A stretch of 64,000 nucleotides of DNA from Cyanoderma ruficeps (GCA_008694505.1 VZDJ01000594.1:9769035-9833034); one strand, 5' to 3'. Counted from the first letter of the stretch, positions 24,540 through 36,347 are shown. Notes: generated by a model from the sequence alone, not told the origin. Program-made: numbers and translations.

Positions 24540-25075
24540 CAGCTGAGATGATTAAACAATAGTCCTGCATACAGGAAACTCGCCCATCATGGTGGATTTA
24601 AGTTCCAAGGAGCTTTGGCATCTGATCGTTGGGTTCATCCTCTCCACCCCCTGTTTTGTTTTTCATTCAATCCCATGTTGTTGGAGTCTCTTAATAGGGC
24701 ATCCTTCATTATCATTATCCCTAATAGTGGTTTATTGTATTAGTTACAGTTAATTTAAATGTTACCGAAGCATTGAAAACAGATTGCAGATGTTTTGAAA
24801 CAGATGTTATTTTAATGTTAAAACAAAATCATGAATATTTATGGGTCATTATTGCCTGGGCTGAATTAAGCTCTTTAAATAGTAATGTATGGGCTTAATG
24901 TCTTTTGAAGGAAATGCTCCAAAAAAAGGTGAATGGAAAAACACTGTCATATAAAGATGTATAAATAATTTCTTCTGGCAACACTGTGTTTTTCCTCTAT
25001 GAACAGCCAGAATTAATTACTGTTATATTACTAAACCAGGTACTGTTCTTGTTCTCTAGCTGAAGTTAACCCAAG
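24540..25075. promoter_or_regulatory. Candidate conserved non-coding element (enhancer-like)
   Basis: About 500 bp, AT-rich and repeat-free. It includes TGATTAAACAAT (24549-24560, PBX/HOX-like next to SOX-like), CATTATCATTATCCCTAATA, GTTAATTTAAATG and AGAATTAATTACTG. This is one of the strongest compositional candidates in the 3' flank. Confidence 0.42.
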
Positions 25076-26535
25076 AAAATTTTTTGAGCTCAGAAACACC
25101 TACAGAGCTCTCTATTTTGTATTGAAGAGCCCCACCTGCTCCCTGGAAGCAGACCTAAAGTTGCAGGAATATTTTGAGGTGGAGTCATCAGTTTTAAAGG
25201 AAAATAAGGTTCAGATGACGCAAGCACACAACTCACTTGGTGTCAGTCTTTCCTACAGAAACACAAGGAGGGTTTGTTATTGCCGTGCAGGCTGTCTCTG
25301 CTTGAGTCATATTTCTTTCTTTATGGAGATCGAGTTAGTCTTTAAGGCAGCAGCTCAAAATGGTCTTTCATTCATTACAAAGTTATTTAGTTACGGGTAG
25401 GTAACTCTGAATGACATTTCTACATCTTGCACTTTATTAGTTGATCCTAGCTGCTAAATGACATGGAGACATCAGCATATTGTGGCAGGGGAGTTCAGTT
25501 GTTTTGGCCAGTCTTAGATGGGGTCTAACAGTGCTAGCATTGAAAATTTGCCTATGAGATGATGAACTCAAGGGATGTCGATAATGATTAACTCAAGAGG
25601 AAGGGGGGTGAGATAATACCGTGGAAATTTAAAAATAAGAAGTCTGTAAACACAGGGATGATTTCCTCCTCCACAGACAAGCAACACTTCCACTGCCTTA
25701 GGATGAGTCATGCCCTATTTAGAAGAGGAACAGCCCAAGCATTAGTTTGTCAGCACTGAGTCTGGTTGGTGCTGGGATAGGAATGGTGTAGGCAAGGGGA
25801 CATGCAGCCACAACCCATCTTTGCCTGTGTCCACTGGGACTATGTGCTCTAATCTGCAGGTTTGATCCTTTGTGTCTTTGTCCTTTTTTTTTTTCCTTTT
25901 CCCTCTCCACATTTATACTTTGGAGGAAAGCCTGAGTTTTCCTGAAGCTGGCAGAACTCCGTGTCTCCAGTCACAAACCCCCTGAGCAGATGGGCACAGG
26001 CTTTGGCTAAGCACAGTGGCAGTTGTTGAGCATTAAGGTCTGTAATCTCATCCAGGAGCAGCTGAGCGTTCCCCTTCTCCCTCGGCCGAGGGGAGTGAGC
26101 ATCTCCTGTGAGGCTCAGGGTGGTGTCCAGCACAAGAACCTCACTGCTGCCACAGTGCAGGGCTTTGCCCCAGGGCCTCAGGGCCTGCACAGCCAGGAAA
26201 GGAAGCAGGAATGTACCAGCCCTTCAGCTTCCAGTGTGATGTAGGTATAGGGGTCACAGGAGAAGTGCTGAAGAGCTGCATATTGCATTTAACTACTGAC
26301 CTGAGTGGAGGAAAAGGACAGATGGAATTGAAAACATCAGACTTTGTCTTGTGCCCCGGAAGTTGGTCAGGAAAGTTTTCTATTGTGGTCTAATATCTTG
26401 ATTTAAAAGCCATACAGAGAAATCACATATATCCAGTTGAAGAGGTGTTCCTTCAGTGGCTTGGACTTGCAATTTCACTGATTTCATGTCCTGAGTAAAG
26501 TCTGGTACAGTACATTCTATTCAGTAGACTGCCAG
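25076..26535. other. Intergenic; no gene seen
   Basis: Mixed-composition sequence between two AT-rich candidate elements. No features were recognised. Confidence 0.5.
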
Positions 26536-26539
26536 AAAG

Positions 26540-26990
26540 GGAGTTCATTTAGTTTGATGACAGATTAATACTGATTCACAAATTAATTTTGTCTCTTTGT
26601 ATATCAAGGGTGTCCGCAACTTATTTAATTTGTAATAAATATAATTATAGAAATGAATGAGCTATCAAGATTTTTAAAGTATGATCCATCAATGTTGGCA
26701 CGACTTGTAATCCTGGTCATTATAAATAAAATGGGTCTTTTGCAATATGGAATGCAATTTTCCCTGTAGTTTGTCTCATTATTTTCTGACATGTGGGTTA
26801 ATATTAAATTACAATGCCTTAATTTTCAAATCAGGCCTCAATTTGTAAATAAGAGGTTAATAAATAACCTTTCCAGCTGGAGGCCGTATTGTGACTTCAT
26901 TAAAATACACTTTTAAACGAGATGAAGCCTTGATGGTACCCGCATTGTCTCATACGGTACACTGCAAAACAAAAAAATAATCTCCTATGG
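26540..26990. promoter_or_regulatory. Candidate conserved non-coding element (enhancer-like)
   Basis: AT-rich and repeat-free, with AGATTAATACTGATTC, CAAATTAATTTTG, TAATATTAAATTACAATGCC and AGGTTAATAAATAACC. It ends shortly before a CR1 tail. Dense homeodomain-type words suggest regulatory DNA. Confidence 0.42.
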
Positions 26991-27281
26991 CTGCCAAAAA
27001 AACCTATCCAAAGTCATCGTGCCTCCAATACATTCCAGTGGTCTTTTAAATGTCCCATATAACTGGGCTATGGGCTGGCTTGCTCCATCTCCTGCTTCCT
27101 GACACGTGGAGCACATGCCAAGCTGTCCTTGTTGGGGTGTGACCTTGAGCAGGCTGCGAAGGCTGCAGGTGTCACACATTGCGCTGTACATCTCCGCGCC
27201 CTTCAGGGGATGCAGCTTGTCATTTCTGCCACTCAGCTCAGACCTACTCCTGCTTCTTTGTCTGCTTTCTGCTGCATTTCA

Positions 27282-27511
27282 TGTGAGGTTTAGAGGAGAT
27301 ATTGGGAAAAGTTTCTTCACTGAAAGCGTTGTGAAGCATTGGAATAGGCTTCCCAGGGGAGTGGTAGAATCGCCATCCCTGGAAGTGTTTGAAGAAAGTG
27401 TGGATGTGGTGCTTTGGGACGTGGTTAGGTGGTGAATTTGGCCGTGTTATTTTTATGGTTGGACTTCATGGTCTTTGAGATCTTTTCCAATGAAAATGAT
27501 TCTGTGATTTT
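27282..27511 (+). mobile_element. CR1 LINE 3'-end fragment
   Basis: TGAGGTTTAGAGGAGATATT, then AAAAGTTTCTTCACTGAAAG, GGAATAGGCTTCCCAGGGGA, GGTTGGACTTCATGGTCTTT and a terminal ATTCTGTGATTTTC. This is a clear CR1 tail. Reading frames through it are remnants. Confidence 0.9.
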
Positions 27512-30500
27512 CTAATGCTCATGGTCGTGTCTCTCATTGCAACTTCCAGTGGAAAAGACTTTTCTCAACAGGTGCGACCTTCTACACAGGAATTTCATGT
27601 TCTGAGATGGATTTCTGCAGTTGCAAAGATGGAAGGAAACCTCTGACTTCTCAATTGAAGGCACACACCTGTGACTGGTAATGTTTGGGCCCTGGACTTA
27701 AACTAAGTTGGTTTTTTCTTTTCCCATTGCCAATTGCCAGCTTACACAAAGGTTATTTTCCTTGTAAAGGGGGAGCTTCCCCTGAGAGAAAAGTAACATA
27801 TGCAAGTTAATAAATAAAAAACTTCAAAAACTCCAAACACCCAACCCCAAAACAAGAGCTCCAATATATGGTAGGAAAACTCAAAAAATCAGCCCACTCT
27901 TTCAGGAAGCAGAAGGTTGCTCTGTGAGACAGAGGTTGAACTAGTTTTGCCCATGAATGCTGTTGCTCTGTGCTTTAACTGTGAGAAATGGTAACCTCAA
28001 AACTTGTTGTCTTAAGAAAAAAAAACAAATGACCAAAAAAACCCCCAGGTGATTAGAGGATTTTTCCCCCTGATTTGAGTAGTTTTCATTTACTCTAATA
28101 GAGAACATTGATGCATGCACACAAGACCTAGTTTACAATTGCAATCCCCTGATGGTTCTCCTGCAATTTTTATTCAAAAAAAAAGTTGGCGTTTTTTCAC
28201 AGTACTAAAGGTGCATACTGAACTACTGAAATATCATAAAATAATAAACCTTGTCCTCTCTATCCATTGGGGTTTATTCTGAGGAAAGAAAATACCCTTT
28301 TTTGTTCACCAGCTGTGCTCACAGAAAAGCTATTTCTAAGCCCTGCTGAATCTGTTGGAACATCTATGGGCCAGTGCTTTGCCTGAAGGACTTTGTCAGC
28401 AAAGTCCTTAAATAAGGGCTGGGAAAGAGGTTTTACCTCCACTATTTTGTGTGTTGTCTGGAATAATTTTGAACACCACTAAAATGTGTTTTTTCCTGTT
28501 AAAAGGAGGGATAATGCTAATCTAAAAGGCCCTCAGACCCTTGTTTATTTTACACCTTTTTCTTTTGTGAGATCTGCTCAATACCAACTTCCTGCAAGTG
28601 AAACAACTCTGTAGAAAGATCAGGAATGGAAAACAACTCCATGTGAGCTCCTTAGAGACTTAACTTTTTCTGGTACTGATTCACCTGTGATGAAATGTGA
28701 GCCCATGTCTCTGCATAATAAATCTTTCTTTAAAAAAAACCCAAACCAAACCATAAATGACAGTTAAAATATTGTTGAAGAAAGGTGCAGATAATAGTTT
28801 AGTTGAAAATCTTTTTGATGTCACTTCTACTTGAGAAGCCACGTCTCAGCCCCATGCTCTTGTAAATTCAAGGTTTAGATTTGGAAGGTTTCTGGGATAA
28901 AGTTGTTGATGTGTTACTAGTATGTGTTAATTTTTGGGAAAGCATTTAAATGTGTTCGGGTTTTAAATTTCCCTCATAATTTGGGCAAATACAGACCATT
29001 TTTTGGAAGTGTTCAGTGAGCCACCACAGTGGCTCTTGTATCTAAGAAAAGGTACCCAAAGACATTAGTGTCATTGGTGCTTTCAACACATAGACCACTG
29101 CTGATTTGTTCAAAATGCTCCCACTTATTTCCAGTTAATGATGGAAACGCTGGGATCTATTTTCTTTTTTCCAATTAAATAGAAACCTTCACCTGGCTCA
29201 GTCCCAGTTTCTATTCCCTGAAAACATTTTTCACACTCTCTGACAAATCTCCTGACATTGCTAAGACAGGCGATCATTTCCTGAGAGCTCCTCAAGCAAG
29301 GTGTGACCCGTTTGGTTCTTGGATGGCTGCTAACAAGGGAAATTCACTGGCCTGCAGGATGTGATTATGACCAGGACGTGGAGCACCCTCTGCAGCTGGT
29401 GCTGGTGCTACAGGGCGTTCAGCCTTTTGGACTGCAGAGCAAAACCCATTTTCTCACCCCTCCTTAAGATCTCCCAGACACGGTTACGCCGCCCTCTTTC
29501 AGTGTGCCTGGAGTGATGTTTAATCCTCTGTGCATTTCATCGAATTTCACTTATCGTCATTATTGATGAGTGACACAGAGGTTAAACGATTCGCATCAAG
29601 ACATTTTGCTCAAAGAAAAAAAGAAAAGAAAAAAAGAATACATCAGTTTTGAGTCAGTGGAGACACTCTGCTCAGATGCCAATCAGATGGGTAAGTGCAG
29701 CAGGCAGGTACCTTCTCAGAGGGCTGCTCTGCCAGCGGGGAAAGGGGCTCAGTGAAGCCACCTGGAGATTACCAAGCTCGTGCCCTACAGTAGCAGTGGC
29801 AGAAAGGGAGAAGCACGTTTGTTTCTTGCAGCTTGGCTGAGCTGCAGAGTCTGGGAGTGCCTTTGCTCTGAGCTCTACAGCCAAGGGCAGGATGCTGGTG
29901 CTGCCAAAGGGTGGGGCAGCCCACCTACAGACTCCAGGCCTGGGGCAGGAGCACCTTTCCAAGCTTGCTGCGAATCCGTGCCAGCTGCATTCCTCAGCTG
30001 CTGTCACTGCCATGGTCATTTCCATCGGAGCAGGTGGCTGAAGTCTCTGGTCACAGCACCTTTTCAGGGGATGGCTGCTTGCACGACTGGTCAAGCAAGT
30101 AGTCAGCAAAAGAGGTAACAGCTAAAAATGGTACTCTTCTTCCAGAAGTCCTTTATGTGAAGCTCTACAGATCTAAATTCTTCAAAAATGTATCTTACAC
30201 CCTCATAAGCATCACTTCTTTGTTTTTTGTCATGGCCAGTTACACCTCATGGCCCAGGGAATTTTCCAAGTGGAAGACACACTGGGAGACACAAAGCCAT
30301 GAAGAAAATTAGCCCTGCCTTGTCCAGAGTTTTGCTTCCTTCCCTGCTGCTCTCCTCATTTCATTTGATCTATTTTAGCCACTACTGCCACACTGTAACA
30401 CAAACCTTGGTGCTTTGGCCAACATCCAGCTGTGAAATGTGTGCTCTTCTTCTGCATGATTCACTCAGCAGGTGTCAGGAAAGCTGTTCCTCGTGGTCCT

Positions 30501-31775
30501 GAGTCAAAAAATGCAACTGTCTGTCTGTCAAAGCCTGGCAGAGAAGATGTTTGTACAGGCAGAGCACTCCAGGGTCCTTCCCAAGGAGGAACAGAAAAAG
30601 GATAGTGACAGGGGAGAGAGGGGACATTTGTGAAGGTTGTCTTCATCTTCATCCGTACTCTTTCTGTACAGCAAATGGACAGAGTCCTTTAGAAGACATT
30701 TAGAGCATCACACCAAGCTTCTGTTTCAAAGTGCTGCCTTAAACATCCTTTTTCTGTGAAGACTATCCTGGGCTGTACGTAGTAAGAGTAAAGGCTAGAC
30801 AGGAACGTAGATCATAGATTTATGTGGTCCCATTCCCTGTTTTTTGGTGCAGAAACTGCTTTTGTGGTGTGTTGCTACACCTTCTGCTGCCTGCTGATAC
30901 AACCCTACACATGATGGTAAAGGTGGGATGGTAAAGCAGCCTCTGACAGGCAAAGGTATCAGCCACAGAGTTTGCTCTTTGGTAAGCCATCAACACTTGG
31001 AGAGATGTTTCCAGCAACTGCACTGTATTTGTGTGCAGCAGCTCTTCCAAAGGTGACAGCAGGCATGCCACCATGCTCCCTACATATCTGCCTGACAGAT
31101 CAGTGTGGGGAAAATGGAAATAGGGAGGGGAAGGTACCCATGTTATGAATCAGAAATGCTGGTGCAGTTGAAGGAAGCTACAGCAGTCACAAACCCTCAG
31201 CATATGTGAAAACATCGCTTTGTTCTTTTTTTTTTTTTTTTTTACACCAAACATATTTAATATGGCCATTTCAAGTTTTACATGAAGCATAAATCAAAGA
31301 GAAATAAGTGTACTGGGCACAACACGGGTTGTTTTGTAGCTTCTAAATTTCTTAAGTGTTAGGTCATTTTACTTACAAGTTAAATGGCTGTCTGCAAGAG
31401 GCCTTGGTTGGTCATAAATTGTCCTTCCAGTAATATAAAACACACCATTTGTTTACCACACGTATGCGCTTCCAAGTAGATCCAACAGCTCGTAAAGAAC
31501 AAGAGCCCCTATGTCATCCCTACAGAGACCACTGCAATAAAGAGCTGTTGGAATGACTCTGTACTCAGTAAGTACAATCAGATCCAGCAACAGTAGCTTT
31601 TATGGGCTTTTTTTTCTCCCCTCCAGGAAAACCTGAGATATTAGTGCAATATTAAAGAGCTGTGATGGTTTTACCCAGAGTGGGATCTTACTCTTCCTAT
31701 GCTCCCACTGGTTTTGGGAGTGGAGCGAGGTTAACACTCACCAAAGGAGGTCAGAATCAGACCTGTTACGATGGT
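27512..31775. other. Intergenic; no gene seen
   Basis: AT-rich in parts (27720-29200) and GC-richer at 29680-30100. Holds the T18 tract at 31226. No coding or RNA gene was recognised. Confidence 0.5.
31226..31243 (+). repeat. T18 homopolymer
   Basis: Eighteen T in a row. No retroposon body was recognised beside it, so it may be a simple tract. Confidence 0.85.
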
Positions 31776-31940
31776 TTGTTTTCATAAGGGATATCATTGA
31801 TTAAAAAGAAGGTTAATTGAATATTATGCAGCTGCCACAGTAGTATAAACTCCAAGCTCCAGCTTATAAACAACATTTGTTGCAGAAAGGTTATTACCTG
31901 CTTACAACTGGAGCAGTGAGCCTTTCGTTCCTTGTTTATT
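31776..31940. promoter_or_regulatory. Candidate conserved non-coding element
   Basis: Contains ATCATTGATTAAAAAG, GGTTAATTGAATATTATGC and CTTATAAACAACATTTG. A short AT-rich, repeat-free block. Confidence 0.28.
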
Positions 31941-33559
31941 CCAGGATGGTAAAGCAGTAAAAATGCACATGCTGGTACATGACCTCAGGTGGGCTCCTAG
32001 GAAATCTTAGCCCAGTTTAAGTAATAAATATGTTCTCACACTGGCAGAGGTGTGCCCTGATTGAATTCTGAAGAGAAACACCAGCTAAAAGCAGCATTTG
32101 ATCTAGATTAGGAACCTACTTTAAGTGTTTGAAGTAGAAAAGCAGTAGGAGCTGATCTGAGTCTCCAAAGCCTTTTGTCAATAGAAAAGATCTGAACGAT
32201 TTCCTTTTAATAATATTACTGAATTTTTATTGTGATTTTTGTAGTTCTTGGACAGTACAGAGGGGTGTGATATTTATCCAATGGATTTACAGGCCAACAG
32301 GATCATTAACACATTCACTGACTCAACCTCGGATCATGCTGAGGGTGACCAGATTGGTACAAGAGATCCACAGGAGTATGGGATTCACCTCGCCCCACTG
32401 CAGAAGGCATCTAAGCTGGCTACCTGGGGGACTCTCTGTAATCAGTGGAGAGAGTGGCACATGTCTTTCAGAGGAAAAGCCCACCCCATTCCATGTGTCT
32501 AAAACAGGAAAGAATTACTTCCCAAGAGGGATGTGCCAATCTCTTGCCATGGAATTTGAAGGAAGGCAGAGGGTTCATGCCTTATATAGGAATCCTGAAG
32601 ACAGGGTGAGGGTTTGTCCCGTATATACCTGAATCTACATACCTGATTCTGCCAATCAGCTCAGGACGGATCCCACAGAGAGGAAAAAGAATGTATCCTC
32701 TTCAGTTGCTTCTGCATGAAACTGCTGGTTCATTTGCACCGAGTGTAATTCACTGATTCACCAGCCATCTGCTTGGCTCAGCAGCTTTCATTCTAAACTC
32801 TCTGCTGTGCCCATGAGGATCATCTGTGAGCAGCCTCCTCACCCTCCCTTAAGGCTCCAGCCCTGTGCACACCAACCCACCTCTACAAAAACAAGCTGAA
32901 AATCAGTCTCTTGAGTAGCTGAGCTAACTCTTGCTGCAGCCAAATTAAATCTTTCTCATCAAGGAGCTGGATGAGACTCTAACTAGATCACAACTGATGT
33001 ATCTATCAGTTGCTCACCCGATAATTGCTTCCCATCACATACATAATGCACAGATTAATTTCTCCTTTCTCCAAACTCAATATTCAATTTGCCACTGTCA
33101 TGGCCCATCGCAGCTCTGCTAATCTTTCCTATTTCTGTCTCTTTTTGGACAACGACCAAGTCAGTCAACAAGCCATTTTTATCAAAAATCTTCTGGTTGA
33201 CAAATTTGTCCAGCCCTTGCTCTGAGCTCCTCTCCTGCATGGTCTCTGCTGCACTGCCATTGTCCTTCAAACCACCTCTGCCAAGAGGCAGTGAAAGACA
33301 CCTGGGCAGTAGGACTGTGCTTGCAGCACACACTGACCTTGCTGCCTCTCTTTCTGCCACCTCCATCTCATTGTTAAGTGGAAGCTCTTCAAGGCAAGAC
33401 CATTCCCCATCTGTGCTCCATCACATACCTGCCCTACCAGCTCCCCACCAGCTGTTCCTCAGCACCCCCAGAGTCCAACTGACTGTGCTGGAGTGGTAAT
33501 GACAGACCAAGACTGACCACCATTTGCCAATAAAAAGAAATAACAGACACAACAAATTA
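31941..33559. other. Sequence immediately downstream of the proposed GLI2 3' end
   Basis: No gene recognised. A pyrimidine-rich + strand stretch at 33050-33480 leaves frames open on both strands, but their peptides resemble nothing I know. Confidence 0.5.
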
Positions 33560-33574
33560 TGAAAAAAATTACTT

Positions 33575-33580
33575 TTTAAT
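33575..33580 (-). promoter_or_regulatory. Candidate distal poly(A) signal (ATTAAA) of GLI2
   Basis: ATTAAA on the minus strand. A CA dinucleotide lies at 33561-33560, about 15 nt downstream, followed by a GU-rich run (TTTGTTGTGTCTGTT, 33556-33542). That spacing is typical of a mammalian or avian cleavage site. ATTAAA is the commonest variant of AATAAA. Confidence 0.5.
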
Positions 33581-33592
33581 GTACAAAAGGTT

Positions 33593-33600
33593 TATATACA
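33593..33600 (-). promoter_or_regulatory. Pumilio response element UGUAUAUA (1 of 3)
   Basis: Exact match to the PUM1/PUM2 consensus UGUANAUA on the transcript strand, 13 nt upstream of the proposed distal ATTAAA signal. PUF proteins bound here usually shorten mRNA life or repress translation. Confidence 0.5.
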
Positions 33601-33716
33601 GGTTCAGCATGTTACCTCCATTCTTAATGATGTAGAAAACAGCTAAAAATGTTCTTAGGATATAAATTTGACAGAACACCTACAGTACTTTTAGTAATGA
33701 TGTCTTCTATACATAA

Positions 33717-33724
33717 TATATACA
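33717..33724 (-). promoter_or_regulatory. Pumilio response element UGUAUAUA (2 of 3)
   Basis: A second exact UGUAUAUA in the same orientation, about 120 nt upstream of element 1 on the transcript, in an AT-rich stretch. Confidence 0.5.
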
Positions 33725-34068
33725 GTGCTGGCAAGATTATTATAATACTTTTTCAGTAAATGAAGGAAGACCACCACTGGAAAGTCAAAAAAAATCTCAA
33801 GTCATTGGAGATTTGGTTTTGCTCCTGTATTTGAAATTTGCTAATGAGATATCTGTGAGGAGGGACTCAGGAGCCATCACTGCCCTATGCAGCTGTTGAA
33901 AAAGTCAGATTAGCAATCAAAGGACACACGAAAGCTTGATCCATCTCAGCACAAGGGATGCCCAGTTGTACTCCAAGCGTCCAGGACAACATACAATGTC
34001 CTAAAACATGTACTGCCCTCTTTTCATGAATGCAAAGGCAAGGGCAAAGGTCAGTAACTGCAGGAGAA

Positions 34069-34076
34069 TATATACA
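34069..34076 (-). promoter_or_regulatory. Pumilio response element UGUAUAUA (3 of 3)
   Basis: A third exact UGUAUAUA in the same orientation, about 350 nt upstream of element 2. Three identical 8-mers within 0.5 kb is more than expected by chance, even in AT-rich DNA. Confidence 0.5.
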
Positions 34077-34795
34077 TCAGACTATAAAACAATCCCTTTA
34101 AACACAACTTTCACAGAAGACAAATAAACAGCCAGGAACCTTGCTTTGCTCCCCTGTGCTCATGCACCCTGGACATCAGCAGGAGTCATTGAGGGGTGAA
34201 GGGCAGGGCTGGGAGCACCCTGTGTGCACCCTCTGCATTTGGGATGAGGATGGACGAGACTGCAGGATGCTGGCAGCACCTCCCTGCACCAGCTGTACCC
34301 AGGGCTACCTGGCAGGAAAGCTGCCCTGACCCACCACTGCCAAGCACAGCTCCTGCCTATCTGAAATCACAGAGTTTGCCTGGAGGTAGCACATGGCATT
34401 TTCATGCCAGCCCCTGGTCATACTGGGAAGAGTGATCCTGACATCAGTTTGTGCAAAAGGAAAGCAAAGACACCAGAAAAGACCTTTATAGAGCTGTCCT
34501 GGTCTTGTGCAGGGGACAAAGTCAGGTGCAAATGGGAACAGCTCACTGATATGACAGTGAGATGGGACGGAAAGAGTGAAGCTCTACAGATGCTTACTCA
34601 GTCCAGCTGTAAAGAACCTGCAGGGGATGTCACACTTGTTCCCTGCCCTTCAACATAGGGGGTACAAAGTATTTGAGGCTACGAGAGCAGGATGAGAGAA
34701 GCTGTCCTTGTCCAACACAACCTGAAGTTAAGCAAGGCCTCCTCCCAAGTACATGCACCCTGCTGCTTCTACCCTTTTGTCTAACGAAAAGCAAA

Positions 34796-34804
34796 AATAA
34801 ATAA
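34796..34804 (-). promoter_or_regulatory. AU-rich element nonamer UUAUUUAUU in the GLI2 3' UTR
   Basis: The minus strand reads TTATTTATT, the core nonamer of class II AU-rich instability elements, followed by a short T-run. A single copy is weak evidence of function. Confidence 0.35.
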
Positions 34805-35001
34805 TGCAACAAAGATCAACTTAGTGGCAGGTGGGACTGTTCTAGAAACAGCTGATCACTGTTATGAGCAGTTATATTCTGGTGGAGACTTTGGATTCAG
34901 GAGGCCCTGCTCCTCCCATCTCTTCCCCAATGACGGCTCGTTCCAAGAGATTCTCACTGACCAAGCTCCTATTCTGACTCAGATACCTGCACATGTTCAG
35001 T

Positions 35002-35058
35002 GCTGCAGGTGCAGTCTGCTAGTGCAGGTGCTGCAGGCTGCAGGTGCAGTCTACTAGT
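35002..35058. repeat. 35-bp-period tandem duplication in the GLI2 3' UTR
   Basis: A 22-bp unit GCTGCAGGTGCAGTCTGCTAGT at 35002-35023 recurs at 35037-35058 with one G-to-A change. The intervening bases are also CTGCAGG-rich, so the block is a two-copy minisatellite-like duplication. Confidence 0.7.
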
Positions 35059-35918
35059 CAAATGAACAACTCAGGTTGACCGTGGTATATTTTTTGGATA
35101 CAGCAGCTTTTTTCATGCTGTGGGACATGTTAAGCTAGCAGTGGGAGCATGCCAACAAGCCTGCTTGTGGGGCAGGGTGCTTTGGCTTATGGTTGGCCCC
35201 ACATCAGTGCAGCTCAGTGCAGAACCCTGCCTTGAGCACATCACACAGATGAACCCTGGCAGATTAACCTGTTCCCCCAATACTGCCACAGTGCACACTG
35301 GACTGGAACGATCATAAAACTCTCTCCACCACTATCACTTGTTTTTGTGAGCACCTCAGCATGGAAAACTCACCAGAGTGAAGCTGCTGCAAAGCTGCAC
35401 AGGGATACAGTAATGTGTGCTCCAGCACTCTGACATTAAAGATGCATGTGGGGCACTCGCAGAAAGTCACTGTGTTCAGAAGGTGCAAAGTTATGCATGT
35501 GTGTCAGTCCTGCCATTGGGGATTATTTCCCAGTGATTGCTGTTCCCAGGCCTCTGCTCCACTCTGCACATGATATAAACCACGTTGTAAACACATCTGA
35601 TCAAAGTGTGCATTCATCTTTTATGTGTCTCATCAATGTGTCTTTCCAATGTTTTCTCAGAAACACCACTATGTTTTTATAAATGTACATTTTATATACG
35701 CTTCTGACAATACACTATATTTGATTTTTAAAGGAAGAGAGGCCTTGGCTACTTAACAAGAAAGCATGGTAAGGCACTTTGCTGAGAAGCCATTTGGAAA
35801 TGTCGCTCTTTGCAAGGTACAAAGGTATTTATGGTATAAAACAATACTGCTGGCAGAGGGCTTGTTTGGAGACGTAACTAAACCCTACTCTCATCAGAGC
35901 AGAATACATAGTATGGCT

Positions 35919-35924
35919 TTTATT
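35919..35924 (-). promoter_or_regulatory. Candidate proximal poly(A) signal (AATAAA) of GLI2
   Basis: Canonical AATAAA on the minus strand, 424 nt after the stop codon. The sequence beyond it is only moderately T/G-rich (TATGTATTCTGCTCTGATG). It could yield a short 3' UTR lacking the Pumilio cluster, or be unused. Confidence 0.3.
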
Positions 35925-36347
35925 CTAACCTAAACCGCATCCTCCCATTTCTTTCTGGGGCAGGTTGAAAACAGAATTTTTTTTTTTGCAAATGTAGCTA
36001 ATGGAAAATGATGGGGAGTGCTATTTACAGGGCTTCCCGGAAGGGAGGGTTTCATCTCTAACCACCCTCATGCTGTCTCCTAGCTTGGTGGCGATGCCGT
36101 TCAGTGCTCTGGGAAACCAAGCCAAAAAAATAATACTAGAGGTGCACCCCTGTGGTACTGAACTGCCTGCATATAGTTTACATAATTCTGTACACAGACT
36201 TTAAAGTTTTCATTTTGAAATCCTTTAACGTATTTAACACTTATAAAAAACCCTACTCTATTGAAACAGATTATTTTTGAAAAGCACATTCATACAACTG
36301 CTTCATGCAGAGCCCCTTGGATAGCACCAAGGCCTTGTGCTTTACCG

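Larger units (their letters stand above)
33560..36347 (-). other. GLI2: GLI2 3' untranslated region (proposed extent)
   Basis: About 2.8 kb from the stop codon to an ATTAAA hexamer followed by a CA dinucleotide and a GU-rich stretch. Supporting signs on the transcript strand are three UGUAUAUA Pumilio elements (33593-34076), a UUAUUUAUU AU-rich nonamer at 34796-34804, long AT-rich conserved-looking stretches (35640-35760, 36160-36300), and no reading frame resembling a protein. The distal end is inferred from sequence signals without transcript data; a shorter form could end near 35900. Confidence 0.6.

Noticed and set aside
33055..33499. Open frames on both strands just beyond the GLI2 3' end
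   Set aside because: Pyrimidine-skewed DNA leaves frames open on both strands; neither peptide resembles a known family.
34383..34389. let-7 seed match in the GLI2 3' UTR
   Set aside because: A single 7-mer without conservation data is within chance expectation.
34660..34815. Possible small RNA gene
   Set aside because: No convincing fold, box motifs or polymerase III promoter elements could be identified by eye.
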